Assembly: GCA_945875975.1 (NCBI GenBank)
Contig: CAMCMD010000009.1
Span: forward strand, 1-64,000
Reading direction: 5' to 3'
From: Rickettsia typhi
GTDB taxonomy: Bacteria > Pseudomonadota > Alphaproteobacteria > Rickettsiales > Rickettsiaceae
DNA length: 64,000 bases
This document shows, one piece after another, positions 15,714-24,382 of this stretch. Each line of letters begins with the position of its first letter. Positions within the stretch are counted from its first letter, which is position 1. Under the pieces are notes generated by a model. The model saw only the letters and a list, made by a program, of their open reading frames with translations, was not told the DNA's origin and ran no database searches. The position numbers were made by a program, and so were the translations under genes.

Positions 15714-16619
15714 ATGTCAAGAAACGAACTTTTTCCACAGCAAATACCTGCGATACAGGAATTTGAAGATAGGTCTAATTCAGTTGGAATTGGCCTAAGA
15801 TATCCTCATCTGATAGAATTTTCTGTCCAAAAGCCTGTCCAAATAGGTTGGGTTGAGGTGCATAGTGAGAATTTTTATTCGCTAGGAGGTCCTGATTTTG
15901 ATTATTTATATAAAATAAGAGAGCAATATCCAGTTAGTTTACATGGAATTGGAATGTCCCTTGGTTCAGCCAACGGTCTTGATACAAGGCATATAGACTT
16001 AGTAAAAGGATTAATGGAGGTAATAGACCCATTCCTTGTATCAGATCATTTATCATGGAATACTATTTCTAATAAATTTTTACCCGATTTATTGCCAACC
16101 CCATTTAATAAAGAGTCACTTGATATTTTTGCTGATAATATTTCTTTTGTGCAAGATAAGTTACAGAGAAGAATACTGATTGAAAACCCCTCGACCTATT
16201 TTGAGTATGTAAATTCAACTTACTCTGAGCCTGAGTTTCTAAACGCTTTGATGCAAAAAACTGGCGCTGGCATTGTGTTTGACGTTAATAACATTTATAT
16301 TTCTGGTTTAAATAATGGTTGGTCATCTAGAGAATATATTGATGCAATTAATCCATTTTTTGTTGAAGAAATGCATGTTTCTGGTCATTCACAGAAAAAG
16401 ATCTTAGATAATGAATTCTTATATATTGATTCTCATGACAACATAGTATGTGAGGAAGTTTGGAATTTATTTGAATACGCCTTAAAAAAATGTGGGAGAG
16501 TGCCAACTTTAGTAGAGTGGGACGCTAATATCCCTGAGCTTGAGGTATTGTTAGGTGAGGCCGCAAAGATCGATTATTACTTGGATCAAGTAAGCAAAAG
16601 AGAAAATATATATGCGTAG
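15714..16619 (+). CDS. bufB: BufB, DUF692 multinuclear iron-dependent oxidative enzyme
   Basis: 301 residues, whole-length DUF692 (MbnB/BufB type, a TIM barrel that holds two or three irons). Diagnostic segments in order: VGIGLRYPH, VEVHSENFYSLGGP, VSLHGIGMSLGSANGLD, SDHLSWN, ILIENPSTYFEY, IVFDVNNIYISGLNNGW, EEMHVSGHS, DSHD and LVEWDANIPELEVLL; the H, E, D and N residues in these match the metal-binding positions of the family. MbnB and BufB oxidise cysteines of a precursor peptide to heterocycles with O2. The start at 15714 is preceded, somewhat far, by AGGTAGGGGG; no better start fits. It overlaps bufC by eight bases. Confidence 0.92.
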   Translation: MSRNELFPQQIPAIQEFEDRSNSVGIGLRYPHLIEFSVQKPVQIGWVEVHSENFYSLGGPDFDYLYKIREQYPVSLHGIGMSLGSANGLDTRHIDLVKGLMEVIDPFLVSDHLSWNTISNKFLPDLLPTPFNKESLDIFADNISFVQDKLQRRILIENPSTYFEYVNSTYSEPEFLNALMQKTGAGIVFDVNNIYISGLNNGWSSREYIDAINPFFVEEMHVSGHSQKKILDNEFLYIDSHDNIVCEEVWNLFEYALKKCGRVPTLVEWDANIPELEVLLGEAAKIDYYLDQVSKRENIYA

Positions 16620-17397
16620 TTTAGAAGCAATACAAGAGAGCTTGCTTGACTCGATTCTTAGTGTTAAAGGGGATCTAGCTTTTATCAAAGCAAATGGTTC
16701 GATAAAAGCTGAGCATCGTCTAAGAGTGCATCAAGATACTATATTTGAGAATTTTGTTACAGCCTTGGAAATAATGTACCCTGGCATTTGGCGACTTATT
16801 GGGTCAGGTTGCGCGCGTGGTGTAGCACTGGCTTATAGCCATCAATTTGTAAACATAACTGATAGATCAAATATTAGTGGTTTTGGTAAGAGTTTTCCAG
16901 ATTTTTTAGAGAAGTTTCCGTCAACAAAGCACTTAGATTATTTACCTGATTATGCAAAGCTTGAGTGGTTAAGATCTAGAAGTTATGAATCTCTGAACCA
17001 GAAAACCATTAGCTCAGAACAATTTAATAAGTCTCTGTCTAATGATCCAGAAGAAGTTTTCTTCGAATTTAATCGTTCCGTGTTTTTTCTACAGGCAAAC
17101 TGGCCTCTTGCTAAAATACAGCTACTGCTGGATGATAAGCACGAGTGTAAAAAAATTGACATAGTGCATGAAGAATGTTTTGTTCTCATATGCAGAGTAC
17201 GGGGTAGGATAGAGACGCTGTTTCTTGAAAAGGAGCAATGGCAGTTTTTGTTTGCTCTTAAAAATGGAAAAGCCTTAGGGCAAGCGCTTGAGCAAATGAA
17301 TATTAGGGGCGATTTAGATACAAAGATAGCTGAGATAATTAGCTTGTTGTTGGAAAAGGAGATAATTGTGAATACTACTTTAAGTGCACCCTTATGA
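16612..17397 (+). CDS. bufC: BufC, DUF2063 partner protein
   Basis: 261 residues. The N-terminal half is DUF2063 (MbnC/BufC-like): AEHRLRVHQDTIFENFVTAL, EIMYPGIWRLIG, GFGKSFPDFLEKFP and LDYLPDYAKLEWLRSRSYE are the usual R.xVY.....-P...L....F...A and LP.LAxLEW.R..A elements. In characterised systems this protein forms a heterodimer with the DUF692 enzyme and recognises the precursor. The C-terminal part (about 200-261) resembles the recognition-element-like tail of the family. It overlaps bufB by eight bases and the DoxX gene by ATGA, so the three are translationally coupled. Confidence 0.88.
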   Translation: MRSLEAIQESLLDSILSVKGDLAFIKANGSIKAEHRLRVHQDTIFENFVTALEIMYPGIWRLIGSGCARGVALAYSHQFVNITDRSNISGFGKSFPDFLEKFPSTKHLDYLPDYAKLEWLRSRSYESLNQKTISSEQFNKSLSNDPEEVFFEFNRSVFFLQANWPLAKIQLLLDDKHECKKIDIVHEECFVLICRVRGRIETLFLEKEQWQFLFALKNGKALGQALEQMNIRGDLDTKIAEIISLLLEKEIIVNTTLSAPL

Positions 17398-17852
17398 TGC
17401 AGTGGATTAATAAAATACAAAATAGCTTGCTTGGCAGAATGTATCTTATTGCTACAAAATTCTCGAATAAATACTTATTTTCACTGCTAATATTGTTTAT
17501 AAGAATATGGATGGCTAGGATTTTTTGGTACTCAGGTCTTACAAAAATAAGTAGTTGGCAAACAACTCTTTATTTGTTCCAGTATGAATATAAAGTGCCA
17601 ATTATTCCTATTGAAATTGCAGCATCGCTTGCAATGGTTACAGAACTAACCATGCCATTTTTCCTGGTGATGGGCTTTTTAACTAGGTTTGCAGCCATAC
17701 CTTTGATTTGTATGGTTGCTGTTATTCAATTTACATATCTTGATTTAATTGAGCATTTATATTGGGCTATTCTGCTTGCGACAATAGTTTTTTACGGTCC
17801 AGGGAAATACTCTATTGATTCTTTGATTTGTGGCGAATGGTCTAAAAAATAG
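17394..17852 (+). CDS. DoxX family membrane protein of the bufferin operon
   Basis: 152 residues with four membrane segments (about 26-48, 65-88, 95-113, 118-135). The first has IRIWMARIFWYSGLTKISSW, the standard DoxX R..A..F...G..K. pattern, and ELTMPFFLVMGFLTRFAAIP is the second family element. DoxX proteins commonly accompany DUF692/DUF2063 genes; the counterpart in bufferin operons is named BufD in some work, and its function is unknown (a redox or quinone-related role has been suggested for the family). It overlaps bufC by four bases and is the last gene before a bidirectional terminator. Confidence 0.88.
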   Translation: MMQWINKIQNSLLGRMYLIATKFSNKYLFSLLILFIRIWMARIFWYSGLTKISSWQTTLYLFQYEYKVPIIPIEIAASLAMVTELTMPFFLVMGFLTRFAAIPLICMVAVIQFTYLDLIEHLYWAILLATIVFYGPGKYSIDSLICGEWSKK

Positions 17853-17985
17853 TTTGCTCAAGATGTAAAGGGCCATTATGAGATAATGGATATCGCAGCT
17901 ATGATAGTTAGTGGGATATAAGTAGCAAATAGTCACATTTTTCCTGTAGACAAAAAAAGGAAGATAAACAAATTCTACATAAAAC

Positions 17986-18025
17986 AAAAGCTGCTAAACT
18001 TGTTTTCGAAATCTAGCAGCTTTTT
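17986..18025. terminator. bidirectional terminator between the bufferin operon and tig
   Basis: AAAAGCTGCTA (17986-17996) pairs with TAGCAGCTTTT (18014-18024), followed by a further T and, on the other strand, by the A-run complement, so the hairpin has a T tail in both directions. It separates the convergent DoxX and tig genes. Confidence 0.8.
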
Positions 18026-18043
18026 AAAAATATTAAGATAAAA

Positions 18044-19366
18044 TTAATCTCTGAGTTCGTTTTCTAAGAGTTTTTCTAACTTTTCACTGGTGTAAGACTT
18101 TTCTTTAATGACAATTTCATTATCAAAAATAGCTTTAACACCTTTTGTTTCAAGAATAGGGCCTTTCAAATTTTCAAGAGCATTGTTATTCTTTTTATAA
18201 AACTCAATAACCATTTGTTCTTGCCCAGGATAATTCTTAGCATGTTCAATGATTGCATGACGAACATCTTCGTCTGTTATATTTAATCCCTTTTGTTTTA
18301 CATATTCAGCCAGCATTAAGCCAATACGTACTCTTCTTGCTGCTAGCTCATCAAAATATTTGTCCTTTTCTTTCTCAGACATGTTTTTTAGTTCTGCATC
18401 GTCTGCAAGCTGAGGGCTCTGGCCTTTTAAAATCTCTTTTTCTCTTTTAAGTAAAGAAGCTGGGATATCAAACTTAAGAAGATCCTCTAACTTATCGAAT
18501 AATTTCATTTTCATTAAGACGAGAATCGATTCATCGTAATTGGAGCGGATGTTTGCAGTTATTTGCTCTCTAAGTTGCTCTACATTATCGCATTTGAATT
18601 TTTTAGCAAATTCATCATCTATTTTGGGAACATTCCCCTGATGTACAGCTAGAACTTTCACCTTAAATTCAGACGCTTTTCCGGCTAGGTCTTTTGAGTG
18701 GTAGTCCTTAGGGAAATCAACGTTAACTGAAACATCGTCGCCAGCCTTGCTACCAATTAGTTGGTCTTCAAAGCCTGGAATAAAGGATTTACTTCCTAAA
18801 ACTAGCTTATGAGAATTTAGTTTTCCACCCTCAAATGCTTTTTCATCAACATAACCAATCGCATCTATTGTGACTTGATCACCTGATTTTGCCTTTGATT
18901 TTGTTTCTTTGTCGTATGATTTAGAAAAGCTTAATATCTTGTCGAGGTTTTCATCGATATCTTTTTTTGAAACCTCCAATACTGGCTTTTCAATAGATAT
19001 TTTCTTAAAGTCAGGCAAAGTAACAAGTGGTAAGAGCTCAAATTTTAAAACAAATTCAATATCTTGGTTATCTTCGTTTTTAAAATCCTCGATCGCTGGA
19101 TCAAAGGCAATATTAAGGTTATTGTCTTTCACAACCTTTTTTATAGCTGCGTCTATCTTATCGCGGGCGATACTGCTCCTAATTGTCGGGACGTATTTTT
19201 TATGTAAAACAGATAAGGGAACTTTTCCAACTCGAAATCCATCCATTTTTGCAGTTTTTGCAATACTAGCTAACTCAACTTCTATTTGTTCTGAGATTTC
19301 CTGAACTGAAATTATAACTTTTACGTGAAATTCAGTCTTATCCTTTTTTAGCTCTGATATAATCAT
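18044..19366 (-). CDS. tig: trigger factor (ribosome-associated chaperone)
   Basis: 440 residues, usual length. The N-terminal ribosome-binding loop contains DGFRVGKVPLSVLHKKY (the GFRxGxxP signature). The central FKBP-type domain begins SGDQVTIDAIGYVDEKAFEG and contains FIPGFEDQLIGSKAGDDVSV. The helical C-terminal domain follows. It binds nascent chains and helps folding as prolyl isomerase. It is the terminal gene before the bidirectional terminator, and the tRNA-Leu gene lies upstream on the same strand. Confidence 0.97.
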   Translation of the reverse strand: MIISELKKDKTEFHVKVIISVQEISEQIEVELASIAKTAKMDGFRVGKVPLSVLHKKYVPTIRSSIARDKIDAAIKKVVKDNNLNIAFDPAIEDFKNEDNQDIEFVLKFELLPLVTLPDFKKISIEKPVLEVSKKDIDENLDKILSFSKSYDKETKSKAKSGDQVTIDAIGYVDEKAFEGGKLNSHKLVLGSKSFIPGFEDQLIGSKAGDDVSVNVDFPKDYHSKDLAGKASEFKVKVLAVHQGNVPKIDDEFAKKFKCDNVEQLREQITANIRSNYDESILVLMKMKLFDKLEDLLKFDIPASLLKREKEILKGQSPQLADDAELKNMSEKEKDKYFDELAARRVRIGLMLAEYVKQKGLNITDEDVRHAIIEHAKNYPGQEQMVIEFYKKNNNALENLKGPILETKGVKAIFDNEIVIKEKSYTSEKLEKLLENELRD

Positions 19367-19469
19367 AAATTTTTGTACTTTAACATGTTATACCGAATTT
19401 TAGGATACCTTAACCCTAAAATTCGTATCGTTGAGATCACCTGACCAATCTGTGTAATTTATCCTTAAT

Positions 19470-19554
19470 TGGTACGGATGGAGGGACTTGAACCCCCACG
19501 CCTCGCGGCACTAGAACCTAAATCTAGGGCGTCTACCAGTTCCGCCACACCCGC
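19470..19554 (-). tRNA. tRNA-Leu(TAG)
   Basis: Type II tRNA on the minus strand: acceptor GCGGGTG at 19554 downwards, anticodon stem CTAGA/TCTAG with loop TTTAGGT (anticodon TAG), long variable arm, T arm GGGGTTCAAGTCCC, and an encoded CCA at 19470-19472. Confidence 0.95.
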
Positions 19555-19572
19555 AAAAATTGTCCTTAAGCC

Positions 19573-20709
19573 TTATAAAAGCTTAACTAAGGAGCTATAA
19601 TACACGTTATAGAGTGTTTGTAAATCACAAATTTTAGTATGCTCATCGATTTTGTGGGCAAGATCACAATTTAGTCCAAACTCAACAACTTGGGTATATT
19701 TATGGATAAATCTTGCATCTGAGGTGCCTCCTCCAGTATCGATTTTAGGCTGTATTCCACATGTGTCATAAACTATATCAGCGAAATGTTGCATCTCTTT
19801 AGAGTATGCTTGAACAAAAGGCAAAGAGGTGCAGGAATATTGTAGGTCATAATCATCTGAGTATTTAGAAATAATATGAGCTACTTTAGCAGCTAGCTCA
19901 CTTGGAATATGCTTTTCATTGAATCTGATATTAAATTTTGCACTCACAAGAGCTGGTATAACGTTGCGTACTATATTCTGTCCTTCGATTGAAGTGACCT
20001 CAAGATTAGATTTTTGAAAAAATTCTGATCCAGAATCAAGCTTTGTTTCAACTAGAGCTTTTAAAATGGAAATGAGGATGGGCATTGGGTTTATAGCTTT
20101 TTCGGGGTAAGCAACATGTCCTTGCTTGCCTTTTATTGTTAAGTCAAAATTTATACTGCCTCGTCTGCCGATTTTGATTGTGTCTCCAACTTCATGTCTA
20201 GTAGTAGGTTCTCCTAGGATACAAAAATCAATTTTTGGTGTAATATCTTGTAGGTATTCAAGCATTTCTTTTAAACCATGAGTGCCATCTCCTTCTTCAT
20301 CGGTAGTTAAAAGAAAACTAATCGTTCCATTATGGCCTTTATTTTCTCTAAGAAATTTGCTAACCGCAACAAGAGAGCATGCTATAGCCCCCTTCATGTC
20401 TACAGTACCCCTGCCAAAAACAAGGTCATTTTTTACCTGCATCTGGAAAGGATCTGACTGCCATAGATTAGCGTCTCCTGGAGGAACTACGTCAATATGC
20501 CCAGCAAAACAGATATTAGGCGTTTCTTCACCGAGAGTTGCATAAAGATTGGTTACTTCTTGTTCTTTTGGACCAAATGTTTTTATCAAACATTTAAAGC
20601 CTAGTTTTTGTAAATAATCAGCAACGAATTTAATTGCATCACTGCCTTTTGGTGTAATTGATTTAAAGCTAATTAGTTTTTCTAAAACCGTAAGTATTTC
20701 ATCTATCAT
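19573..20709 (-). CDS. dapE: succinyl-diaminopimelate desuccinylase
   Basis: 378 residues, M20 peptidase family. Metal-binding residues are visible in CFAGHIDVVPPGD (H and D), the catalytic pair in LTTDEEGDGTHG and the further ligands in ILGEPT and GGGTSDARFI. It hydrolyses N-succinyl-LL-diaminopimelate to LL-DAP, the step before DapF (encoded nearby at 21232). The pair shows that this organism makes meso-DAP, hence probably peptidoglycan. It stands alone on the minus strand with 18 bases between its end and the tRNA-Leu gene. Confidence 0.96.
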   Translation of the reverse strand: MIDEILTVLEKLISFKSITPKGSDAIKFVADYLQKLGFKCLIKTFGPKEQEVTNLYATLGEETPNICFAGHIDVVPPGDANLWQSDPFQMQVKNDLVFGRGTVDMKGAIACSLVAVSKFLRENKGHNGTISFLLTTDEEGDGTHGLKEMLEYLQDITPKIDFCILGEPTTRHEVGDTIKIGRRGSINFDLTIKGKQGHVAYPEKAINPMPILISILKALVETKLDSGSEFFQKSNLEVTSIEGQNIVRNVIPALVSAKFNIRFNEKHIPSELAAKVAHIISKYSDDYDLQYSCTSLPFVQAYSKEMQHFADIVYDTCGIQPKIDTGGGTSDARFIHKYTQVVEFGLNCDLAHKIDEHTKICDLQTLYNVYYSSLVKLL

Positions 20710-20836
20710 AAACTTCTATTTTAATTTTCATTTTTTAGAACATATAGTCATAATTTATTTTCTACAATTTTTCTCTAAAAGCGTGTATATTGACTTACTG
20801 AAAAGTGGTCTTTTAATAGTAGGAGGTGTTTAAGTA

Positions 20837-21229
20837 ATGTTCAAGAATTTAACTCAAATATATTGTTTAATTGTATGTTTAGTAGCTTCTATCATAATGA
20901 TGGTAACTATTGGTATTATGCTTAACAGTGGAACAGACTTTGTGTTTACAGAATACAAGTATATGAGCCAGCTAAGCAAATTTAGTAGCGATGAAAAGTA
21001 TATTGACCATAAAAAGCAAATTTCTTCTGACGACAAAGAACAGCAAAAAACGCTTAAACCTGAGTTAATAAAGGAAAAAAGGATTGCTGATAGAGAAGAT
21101 TATATTAAAGAAGTCCAAGGTAATGCTTTTAGTAGTATCATTAGTTGTATTAGTTGGCTTATTACAGGCTTATTCTTCTTCATTATTCACTGGAGAATGT
21201 ATAGATGCTCTGCATCAACCAAGGTATAA
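20837..21229 (+). CDS. small membrane protein with two transmembrane segments, unknown function
   Basis: 130 residues: a hydrophobic segment at about 9-30 (CLIVCLVASIIMMVTIGIML), a polar, lysine-rich, helical middle part (40-95) and a second membrane segment at about 100-120 (SIISCISWLITGLFFFIIHW). With AGGAGG-like sequence before the ATG it looks expressed. The ends two bases before dapF point to an operon with dapF and mtaB. I do not recognise the family. The two-segment design with a charged loop of about 70 residues outside suggests an envelope role, but that is a guess. Confidence 0.6.
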   Translation: MFKNLTQIYCLIVCLVASIIMMVTIGIMLNSGTDFVFTEYKYMSQLSKFSSDEKYIDHKKQISSDDKEQQKTLKPELIKEKRIADREDYIKEVQGNAFSSIISCISWLITGLFFFIIHWRMYRCSASTKV

Positions 21230-21231
21230 GA

Positions 21232-22038
21232 ATGAAAAAAATTCCTTTTGTAAAGATGCATGGCTTAGGTAATGATTTTGTTATTATTGCCGAAGAGAAA
21301 TTGCCCTCTGCCATGAATATGAAGGATTTTGCCAAAGCTATTTCGAATAGAAGATTGGGTGTTGGTTGTGATCAGTTGATTATTTACAAAGAGAATCAAG
21401 ATTTTGTTAAGATGAGAATATTTAATCAAGATGGTTCAACAGCGAGGGCTTGTGGCAATGCTTCAAGATGTTTATCGAGACTAATCTTTGAGAAAAATGG
21501 AAAACGAAATATTACCCTTGATGTTAATGGTAGAAAAGTCTTGTGCGAATATATTAGTGCCAGTCAAATTAAAGTTGATTTAGGTATTGCGAGCTTCGAA
21601 GAATCATGGATGCCTCAAAAAGAATCTCTTTGGGATTTGGCTATAAGGCATTTAATTGAGCCAAAGGAAATGATTTGCGTTGACGTTGCTAATCCTCATT
21701 TAGTAATTTTTTCAAAATTATCTGACCAAGATAGAAAAGTGATTGGAGAAAATTTTCAGAGTATCGATTTATTTAAAGAAGGAATAAACATCAATTTTGC
21801 TGAAGTTAAAGATGATAAAATATATCTAAAAGTATGGGAAAGAGGAACTGGTTTCACATGCGCTTGCGGTAGTGGTGCGATAGCTACTTTTGCTGCTGCA
21901 AATAACCTTGGTTTTGTTTCTGATAAGGCTGAAGTTGTGTTTGAGCTGGGAAGCTTAGAAATGGAAAAAACTGGCGCTAATATAAGTATGTGTGGCCCAG
22001 TCAGCTTTGTCTTTGATGGAGAATATTCGTATGAATGA
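21232..22038 (+). CDS. dapF: diaminopimelate epimerase
   Basis: 268 residues from ATG 21232. The N-terminus FVKMHGLGNDFVIIAEEKL is diagnostic; the two catalytic cysteines are in STARACGNASRCLSR (first ACGN) and TGFTCACGSGAIATFAA. It converts LL-DAP to meso-DAP for peptidoglycan. The MKKIPF start is preferred over the upstream ATG at 21205, which would overlap the membrane protein gene. It overlaps the following mtaB start by eight bases. Confidence 0.96.
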   Translation: MKKIPFVKMHGLGNDFVIIAEEKLPSAMNMKDFAKAISNRRLGVGCDQLIIYKENQDFVKMRIFNQDGSTARACGNASRCLSRLIFEKNGKRNITLDVNGRKVLCEYISASQIKVDLGIASFEESWMPQKESLWDLAIRHLIEPKEMICVDVANPHLVIFSKLSDQDRKVIGENFQSIDLFKEGININFAEVKDDKIYLKVWERGTGFTCACGSGAIATFAAANNLGFVSDKAEVVFELGSLEMEKTGANISMCGPVSFVFDGEYSYE

Positions 22039-23275
22039 AACTCATGAAGTCATAACCTTCGGGTGTCGCTTGAACACATATGAAAGCGAAATAATAAAGG
22101 AAAATCTTGTAAAAAGTGGTATACAAAATGTAGCTGTATTTAACACTTGTGCTGTGACAAAAGAGGCAGAGAAACAAGCCAGGCAAGCAATTCGTAAACT
22201 TAAAAAACAAGATCCAACAAAGAAAATTATCGTTACTGGCTGTGCTGCTCAAAACACGCCCCAGATGTTTGCAAATATGCCAGAGGTTGATAAAGTTATT
22301 GGTAATGAAGAAAAACTTTCTCCTTTGCATTATACGTTAGAGACAGAAAGGGTAATTGTGAATGACATAATGTCGATAAAGGAAACAGCAAATCATTTAG
22401 TACGAAGTTTTGAAGGAAAAGCTAGGGCCTTTATTCAGGTGCAGAATGGTTGTGATCATAGGTGTACTTTTTGTATGATCCCCTTTGGCAGGGGTAATAG
22501 TAGGTCGGTACCGATTGGAGTTATTGTTCAGCAAGTTAGAGCACTTACCGAGGAGGGTTTTAAAGAAATCGTTCTTACAGGCGTAGATGTCACTGCTTAT
22601 GGAGGTGATTTACCTGGCATGCCTACGTTTGCTCAGATGATTAAAAGGCTGCTTTCTTTAGTACCAGAGCTTTATAGGTTAAGACTATCTTCAATTGATG
22701 TAGCTGAGATTGATGATGATTTATTTAACTTGATGGCTTATGAAAAAAGGCTTATGCCCCATTTTCATATCAGTCTGCAAGCAGGCGATAACATGATTTT
22801 AAAGCGAATGAAAAGACGGCACAATCGTGAGCAAGTTATCAAATTTTGTAAATCTCTACGTGTTATTCGTCCAGAAGTATCTTTTGGAGCCGACATTATT
22901 GCTGGTTTTCCGACTGAAACTGACGAAATGTTTGAGAATACTAGAAGCTTGATTTCTGAAGCTAATATACAATATCTACACGTATTTCCTTATTCCGAAC
23001 GCGAAGGGACGCCGGCAGCAAGAATGCCTCAAGTTCCTCTCCATATTAGGAAGAAGAGAGCTTCAATACTAAGGGAAGAAGGGCAAAAAGAGATTGAGAA
23101 GTTCTTTAAGCAAAACTTGGGAAAAAAAACTACATTGCTGGTTGAGAAAAATAATATGGCTCACGCCGAGAATTTTATTCCAGTTAAGCTGGATGGAGAG
23201 TTTGCTTCAGGCCAGTTAATCGATGTTCAGTTAACAGAATTTAATGACAAACACATGCTGGCAAAGGTAGCATAA
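22031..23275 (+). CDS. mtaB: tRNA t6A37 methylthiotransferase MtaB
   Basis: 414 residues from ATG 22031. N-terminal UPF0004 domain ITFGCRLNTYESEIIKENL with cysteines in FNTCAVTKEA and VTGCAAQ (the auxiliary iron-sulfur cluster), the radical-SAM CxxxCxxC motif in QNGCDHRCTFCMIPFGRG, and a TRAM-like end. The GCRLN start distinguishes MtaB from MiaB and RimO. It adds the methylthio group to t6A at position 37 of tRNAs reading A-starting codons. Its start lies inside the end of dapF; gpsA follows with a one-base overlap. Confidence 0.93.
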   Translation: MNETHEVITFGCRLNTYESEIIKENLVKSGIQNVAVFNTCAVTKEAEKQARQAIRKLKKQDPTKKIIVTGCAAQNTPQMFANMPEVDKVIGNEEKLSPLHYTLETERVIVNDIMSIKETANHLVRSFEGKARAFIQVQNGCDHRCTFCMIPFGRGNSRSVPIGVIVQQVRALTEEGFKEIVLTGVDVTAYGGDLPGMPTFAQMIKRLLSLVPELYRLRLSSIDVAEIDDDLFNLMAYEKRLMPHFHISLQAGDNMILKRMKRRHNREQVIKFCKSLRVIRPEVSFGADIIAGFPTETDEMFENTRSLISEANIQYLHVFPYSEREGTPAARMPQVPLHIRKKRASILREEGQKEIEKFFKQNLGKKTTLLVEKNNMAHAENFIPVKLDGEFASGQLIDVQLTEFNDKHMLAKVA

Positions 23276-24216
23276 TGAAAAAACTAAAAAATTTCGCAAT
23301 TATTGGTGGTGGAAGCTGGGGCACGGCTCTGGCTTGCCTAGTTGCAAGGGTTTATGGGAGTGCTTTGATATATACTCCGGAAATGAGTATTGAAGAAGAG
23401 ATAAATAACTATCATAAAAATAGTAAATATCTTGATGATACTATTTTGCCCTCTGGGATTACCGCCACCACAAGTCTACTAGATCTAGCAGGATATGATG
23501 TTATAGTCCTAGCTGTTCCTTCACATGCTTTTGAGAGTGTAATTCAAGAATTAAAGCAAATGGGTTTGTTTTCACAAACCGTTTTTTTGATTGCAACAAA
23601 GGGAATGTGCCAGGAACCATTGCAGTTGTTTTCGAGTAAAATGGAACAGGAGTTAGGTAATACGTATGCATTTATTTCTGGCCCTAATTTTGCCAAAGAA
23701 GTTGCTATTGGAAATTTTGCTTCAATAACTATCACCTCCAAAGATCATTCTTTAGCTAGTTATATAGCTGATGAACTTAGCTCAGAGCAACTAGATGTTT
23801 CTGTATCTACAGATATTATAACCGTTCAAATTGCAGGAATTGTTAAAAATATTATTGCAATAAAAAGTGGAATTTTAATGGCTCAAGGTTATGGTGAAAA
23901 TGCCAGGGCTTGGCTTGTAAGCAAAGGTCTTGAGGAGATAGCTATTATTTCAAAAGCTCTTGGAGGCAACCAAGAGTCATTAACTTTACCTGCGGTGATA
24001 GGAGATCTTGTTTTAACAAGTTATTCAACTACTTCAAGGAATACTAAATTTGGTTATGAATTTCACCAAAATAATTACTCAAAAGAATTTCTTGCCAGCT
24101 ATCCTCTGTTAGTTGAAGGAGCTACGGCAGCAAAATTACTTCATAGATTCATAGACAAGTATAATCTAAACTTGCCGATGACATCGTCCATAGCAAAATT
24201 GGTATTATATAGTTAA
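23275..24216 (+). CDS. gpsA: glycerol-3-phosphate dehydrogenase [NAD(P)+]
   Basis: 313 residues. Nucleotide binding is shown by FAIIGGGSWGTALACLVA; other elements are VLAVPSHAFESVIQEL, LIATKGM, FISGPNFAKEVAIG and IAGIVKNIIAIKSGILMAQG with the catalytic lysine region KN; the substrate region is VLTSYSTTSRNTKFG. It reduces dihydroxyacetone phosphate for phospholipid synthesis. Its stop codon lies inside the left arm of a palindromic repeat that starts at 24208, so the element forms the very 3' end of the gene. Confidence 0.96.
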   Translation: MKKLKNFAIIGGGSWGTALACLVARVYGSALIYTPEMSIEEEINNYHKNSKYLDDTILPSGITATTSLLDLAGYDVIVLAVPSHAFESVIQELKQMGLFSQTVFLIATKGMCQEPLQLFSSKMEQELGNTYAFISGPNFAKEVAIGNFASITITSKDHSLASYIADELSSEQLDVSVSTDIITVQIAGIVKNIIAIKSGILMAQGYGENARAWLVSKGLEEIAIISKALGGNQESLTLPAVIGDLVLTSYSTTSRNTKFGYEFHQNNYSKEFLASYPLLVEGATAAKLLHRFIDKYNLNLPMTSSIAKLVLYS

Positions 24217-24318
24217 TTGATATGAACTTGCGTGCGTCGTTGCTCGTCACTCGCCTATTATCTATAGGCTTCGTATCCTCGCGCCTGGCATCAAATTCAT
24301 CTGAATTAACTATAGTCT
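24208..24318. repeat. palindromic repeat element (Rickettsia-palindromic-element-like), copy 1
   Basis: Outer arms TATAGTTAATT (24208-24218) and AATTAACTATA (24304-24314) are exact inverted copies. An inner hairpin, GCCTAT with loop TATCT and ATAGGC, sits in the middle, inside a G+C-richer core. The right end, AATTAACTATAGTCT (24304-24318), recurs at 30776-30790, and AATTCATCTGAATTAACT (24294-24311) recurs exactly at 57426-57443. The element ends gpsA and fills the gap before mrp. It resembles Rickettsia palindromic elements in size and core style; the family was not verified. Confidence 0.7.
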
Positions 24319-24382
24319 CTTAATTAATAAATGTTCCTGCGTAGCGAAATAGCTTCTTTTGCTAGCTAAATTCCAAAAAAAA

